A stretch of DNA of 64,000 nt from NCBI RefSeq assembly GCF_949628265.1, contig NC_088788.1, positions 32,908,335 through 32,972,334 on the forward strand. Direction: 5' to 3'. Below, in pieces: positions 60,304 through 64,000 of this stretch. The notes beneath the pieces are model-generated. The model was not told the origin of the DNA, did no database searches, and saw nothing but the letters and a program-made list of their open reading frames with translations. Position 1 is the first letter of the stretch. Each line of letters opens with the position of its first letter. Position numbers and translations under genes: made by a program. This stretch comes from Cloeon dipterum. Lineage: Eukaryota; Arthropoda; Insecta; Ephemeroptera; Baetidae.

Positions 60304-62108
60304 TCAGTTATCATTCGTGGAAATCATCTTCCTGTCATTGAACTCGTCGTTCACGGCACTGTCGAGTGCTGCCAAAAACTGTAAAAGATCAGGGTAATCG
60401 CTGCCAAGGTGTTTGGCATATCCCAGGAAAGGTAACTTTCTTGCGTTTCTCCCACTCAGTCCAACAGATTTTCTATAACAAATTCAACGTTTGAGTCTTG
60501 TGAATTGCAATGGAATGCAATGATAAGTACCTCGCGGTTTTTACGAGATATTCGATCTCTTCTTTGCTCATTACATACTCGTTGCCTGGAGTAGTCTCTT
60601 TAGCTCGGATGAGTTTTTTCTGAAAAATCGTTTGATAGGTTTTGGAATTCAGAGGGTGGAATTTTCCTTACATTTTCAAGTGAATTATGAAGAATTTAAG
60701 TGATGACTTTATGGTTGAGTTAATTATCGCACAGTTCATGTGAGCTTTTATCTTACCTTGATCAGTTCTTGGACACAGCTGTAGTAAATTTTGGTCAGCA
60801 CATCTGCAGAAGGCAAACCAATGTATTTTTTAATGTCAGCTCGGTCTACAAAAGCGATATCAATGGCCTTTGTCACGTTAGAGGTAGTCAGGATCAAAAC
60901 GTTGGGGAATCTGCAATTCGACCATCTTAACTTTAAGGTGACAAGGATTAACCTACACCTCACCTTCTAATGCTGTCGATCTGTGTCAATAGAGCGTTCA
61001 CAACGCGCATTGAGTCGGCTGGTTCTGCGTCTGTCGAACCGGCATTTCTAGCGTGCGCTAGGGATTCCACCTCGTCAATGAGGACACACAAAAAGTAGTT
61101 GGGCTCCATGACCAGCTCACGAATTTTGGAGAACATTTGCATCACCAATTTTCCCGACTGAAAATTAATCGTAGTAATATTGAAAGACTGTTTTTTGCTA
61201 AGAACTAACTGATAACTAATAAACCGTTCTTGCTGGAGTGAATCATTTAAAATTTTGATACACTTTATTTAAAATAAATTGTAGCTATTATGTCTTATTT
61301 ATTTACCTCGCTGAACCACTTAGAGAAGAGAGAATGAGAGTTGATTTCAATCAGCTGGCCGCACTCGAATGTATCCGTGAGGCGAATGGCCAACTTGTGG
61401 GCCAGTGCTTTGCACAGGGTGGTTTTCCCAGTGCCAGGCGGACCGTGGAGCAGCACAACCCTGTTGATGCCAATGATATCCTCGCACACCTCGTGCTTCG
61501 CGAACAGCATGGCAGTTCTGGCGAAGTTGAGCAATTCTTCTTTGACGCCTGTGTCATACTCCAGGGTGTCCCACACCGAGTCCAGCTCTGAGCAGGGAAG
61601 AATGTAGTGAGTAGCGGAAGGGATCGTTTCTTCTCCCTCAATAAAATCAGTTTGTGGACCAGTTTCGTCCAATGAATAAACATGGCACTGGACTTGCTCG
61701 AGCTGAAATTGATTTAATTACAATAGTGAAACTATCGGTTGAGAAATAAAAAATTCACCTTGCTTTCTTGAGTCTCCAATTTAATTCTCACCACATTTTG
61801 GCTTAATACTTTGTCAGCTAAAATGAATTTTTCCAAGTCGTGACTATCGGTGCAGGTTTTTGAAACGGTTGGAAACCACTTCAAAATGTGATCAGAGAGC
61901 TCCGATTTTGTCAGTGTGCTGTAAGCGAAAAAAGGTATTAACAGAATTTCATCAACTCATGATTATTACTATCAAGAGGAAACTTCAGCATCATTACATT
62001 TCTTTCGTGAATGTTAAGAACAATAAAAAAATACTTTCTACAGGACCCTATTAATGATTTAACAAACCTTTTTGGCGATTGCTGAACCTCCAGGTGGATT
62101 ACTCCCAT
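60304..62108 (-). CDS. Pch2: AAA+ ATPase Pch2 / TRIP13
   Basis: Seven exons join in phase into 400 codons: 62068-62108, 61759-61918, 61307-61702, 60964-61157, 60757-60910, 60531-60619, 60304-60472. TRIP13/Pch2 is a hexameric ATPase that remodels HORMA-domain proteins such as Mad2, in the spindle checkpoint and in meiotic recombination surveillance. The N-terminal domain starts [13 protein letters not shown]. Walker A is GPPGTGKT (154-161), preceded by [29 protein letters not shown] follows. Walker B is VLIDEVES (Asp227, Glu228). Then come [25 protein letters not shown] and the sensor-2-type [13 protein letters not shown] near the C terminus. Human TRIP13 is 432 residues, so this copy is slightly short, mostly at the N terminus. 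I saw no canonical AATAAA on the minus strand before the nibbler coding region. Confidence 0.97.
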
Positions 62109-62992
62109 GATTGATACTGCCGGAATGCTGCCTTGTTATGAAAATTTGTGATGATTTTCAAAATGCTTAGAAAATTATTTATATATATGTATAATTATAA
62201 TACCAAAACTAAAAGGACGAAACCTGGAATTTCAATCGGCTCGATAAAAAGTCAGTCAAGTTTGGTTTTGGTGGTTCAAGGAAAATTTTTCAAATTCTTG
62301 CAACAAACTAATCAAGATGGTAACCAAATAAAGTATCATCACTAGCTGTATATTTTTTAATTTGCGAGTTCTATCATATGTATTTTCCAGATTTATTTAA
62401 ATTATAGAAGAGGAAAATCATTACAAAGGCAAAGAAATTAATGATTTTACATTTTTATCATATTTAAAAATAAATAAAATTCAAGGTTATGTTGGCAAAG
62501 TTGGTACATCCATATGCTTGGTGCAGGATCCCGCGAAAAGTAAAGAGCGCGAATTCCGACGAGTAGTTCATGGATTACACATAGGAAATTTTTTATTTGG
62601 CCTTACTAGCTAATTAGTAACATTATCATTCCATTGAGATACATTGGTTTTCTCGTTCGAAATTCTCGATATTTCGTATTTATTTAAATATAACTTTGAT
62701 GTTGATGAAAAAATTAAATACTTTATATAAAATATTTTGAAAGCACTTCTGATTAATTGTTATTAGAAATATTAAAATAGGATAAAATAATAAATACTTC
62801 CATGACCAAGTTTTTCTCCCATAAGATATCAAGGAAATGAAAGTCATTATAATTATACAATGAATATAAAATTTTATTAATAATTAGCTCATCCCGAATG
62901 TTGTGCAGCGATAAAAAATCTTGAAAGAATTTGCGAACAAGATGAAAAGTAAATCAGATAGAGAGAGCAGCCATCCCATATTCTGAAAAATG
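62109..62992 (-). other. Intergenic DNA and UGDH 3' UTR
   Basis: AT-rich sequence between two minus-strand genes. Minus-strand AATAAA at 62874-62879 would end the UGDH 3' UTR at about 120 bases. The rest should contain the Pch2 promoter; I see no clear element. Confidence 0.5.
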
Positions 62993-63634
62993 CTACATTT
63001 GGTGGTTCTGACAGCCCCAGGCTCTCGCCACATCTCTGTGCATCTTCTTTCCAATAGTCTGCACGTGGAAGCCCAAGTTCTGTAGAAAATCGTGGTCCAA
63101 TATTTTTCTCCCGTCAAAAATGTAAGCCGGCTTCATCATGTCAGCGTAAATTTTCTCGTAGTCCAAAGTCTAAACAGGAGAGACTCGGTTGATGAGAAGT
63201 GAAATCAAAACACACTGAATACTCACAACAAACTCATCCCACTCGGTGCACACAATCAGTGCGTGAGTATTCTTTGTTGCCGAGTACGCGTCCGAGTGGA
63301 TGACAACGTTGCGATTGACAATGTCAGGGTCCATCGTCGAGCTGTTCAGGTCGTCAACAATCTGGTGAGGCTCAACCTTGAATGCAAATTGTTAAAAAAA
63401 AGTCGCAATCACAGCCGAAAAAGCACATACCTTAGGGTCATATATATGCAGGTGCGCTCCTTCAGCCAGGAGGTGCGTAGAAACGTAGATGGCGGGAGAT
63501 TCGCGAGTGTCTCCAGTGTTCTTCTTAAATGCAAAGCCGAGCACCGCTATCCGCTTGTCGGTCACAGTGTTGAACAGAGAAGAAACCACTTTTTCCGCGA
63601 ACCGTGACTTCTGATACTCATTCATGTCTATCAC
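62993..63634 (-). CDS. sgl: UDP-glucose 6-dehydrogenase (Sugarless), 3' exons only
   Basis: Three 3' exons are in the window: 63431-63634, 63227-63376 and 62993-63169. Together they give the last 176 residues. The enzyme oxidises UDP-glucose to UDP-glucuronate with two NAD, supplying glycosaminoglycan synthesis. The visible part is the C-terminal UDP-binding domain: [12 protein letters not shown], the hallmark [32 protein letters not shown] and FDGRKILD. The acceptor at 63635 is in phase 0, so the 5' exons, including the NAD domain and the catalytic cysteine, lie beyond base 64000. The tail ends QNHQM and is shorter than the vertebrate tail. Confidence 0.96.
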
Positions 63635-64000
63635 CTGAGGGACAAAAGAGAGCCACATTTGTTTGAATATGTTTAATTAGATTTTATTGCCGCTGTACGT
63701 AAAATTTGTAGCATTCCAAATAATTTTACATGCAGGAATCTGCAGTGTTAAATTTTAATTCTTAATTTTTATCAGAGCAACACAAATTTGGGATGAAATT
63801 ATAATGATCCACCAATCGATTTGTCTCACTGAACAGTGTGTTTCAAACCAAAAATCAGCTAAATAGAGCTAAAACTGTATTTTTTAAATCCATTTTTTTA
63901 AATTATCTAAAATCGTCAAATCGAAACAATTTCTACCTTTATGTAGTTCAAATCAGGAGAAGCTACATAGCTTTTATAATTTCACCTAAAATTAAAACGT
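63635..64000 (-). other. UGDH intron (cut by the window end)
   Basis: AT-rich sequence upstream of the first visible UGDH exon. No further exon is seen before the window ends. Confidence 0.6.

Overview
The window is animal nuclear DNA and is most likely from an insect. Genes are split by short GT-AG introns, many only 55-100 bases long. Intergenic DNA is AT-rich, there is no operon structure, and every protein belongs to a conserved metazoan family. The set (MTF-1 with a cysteine-rich tail, a DLK/Wallenda kinase, Larp4, Nibbler, Papst2, Sugarless) fits a hexapod. I cannot name the species.

I rebuilt nine genes by joining exons whose splice phases match. In order they are: MTF-1 metal-responsive transcription factor (+, 996-5429); a TTLL2-type tubulin polyglutamylase (-, 6616-17890); the MAP3K12/13 kinase wallenda (-, 20748-28471, with a candidate non-coding first exon near 33.5 kb); the La-related protein Larp4 (-, 37178-48723); translation initiation factor eIF1 (-, 51572-52897); the PAPS transporter Papst2/SLC35B3 (-, 53887-55518); the 3'-5' exonuclease nibbler/EXD3 (+, 56276-60146); the AAA+ ATPase Pch2/TRIP13 (-, 60304-62108); and the 3' part of UDP-glucose 6-dehydrogenase (-, 62993-63634, continuing beyond the window).

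MTF-1 and TTLL2 converge with almost touching polyadenylation signals, and nibbler and Pch2 converge with only 157 bases between stop codons. Papst2 and nibbler diverge from a 757-base shared promoter carrying three CCAAT boxes. These are unrelated housekeeping, signalling and ciliary genes rather than a pathway. Two of them are linked by function: Papst2 supplies PAPS for Golgi sulfation and UGDH makes UDP-glucuronate, and both feed glycosaminoglycan synthesis.

The least ordinary parts are non-coding. A roughly 2.3 kb foldback-type element sits in the first coding intron of wallenda; its inverted ends carry 32-base tandem repeats around a separate ~500-base-arm palindrome. A perfect RFX X-box consensus lies 140 bases upstream of the TTLL2 start codon. 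There are paired CRE sites at the eIF1 promoter, a splice donor made of a GT microsatellite in MTF-1, and a CpG-rich island inside a Larp4 intron that may be an alternative promoter. I saw no bacterial, viral or CRISPR-like system and found no convincing tRNA or rRNA gene.
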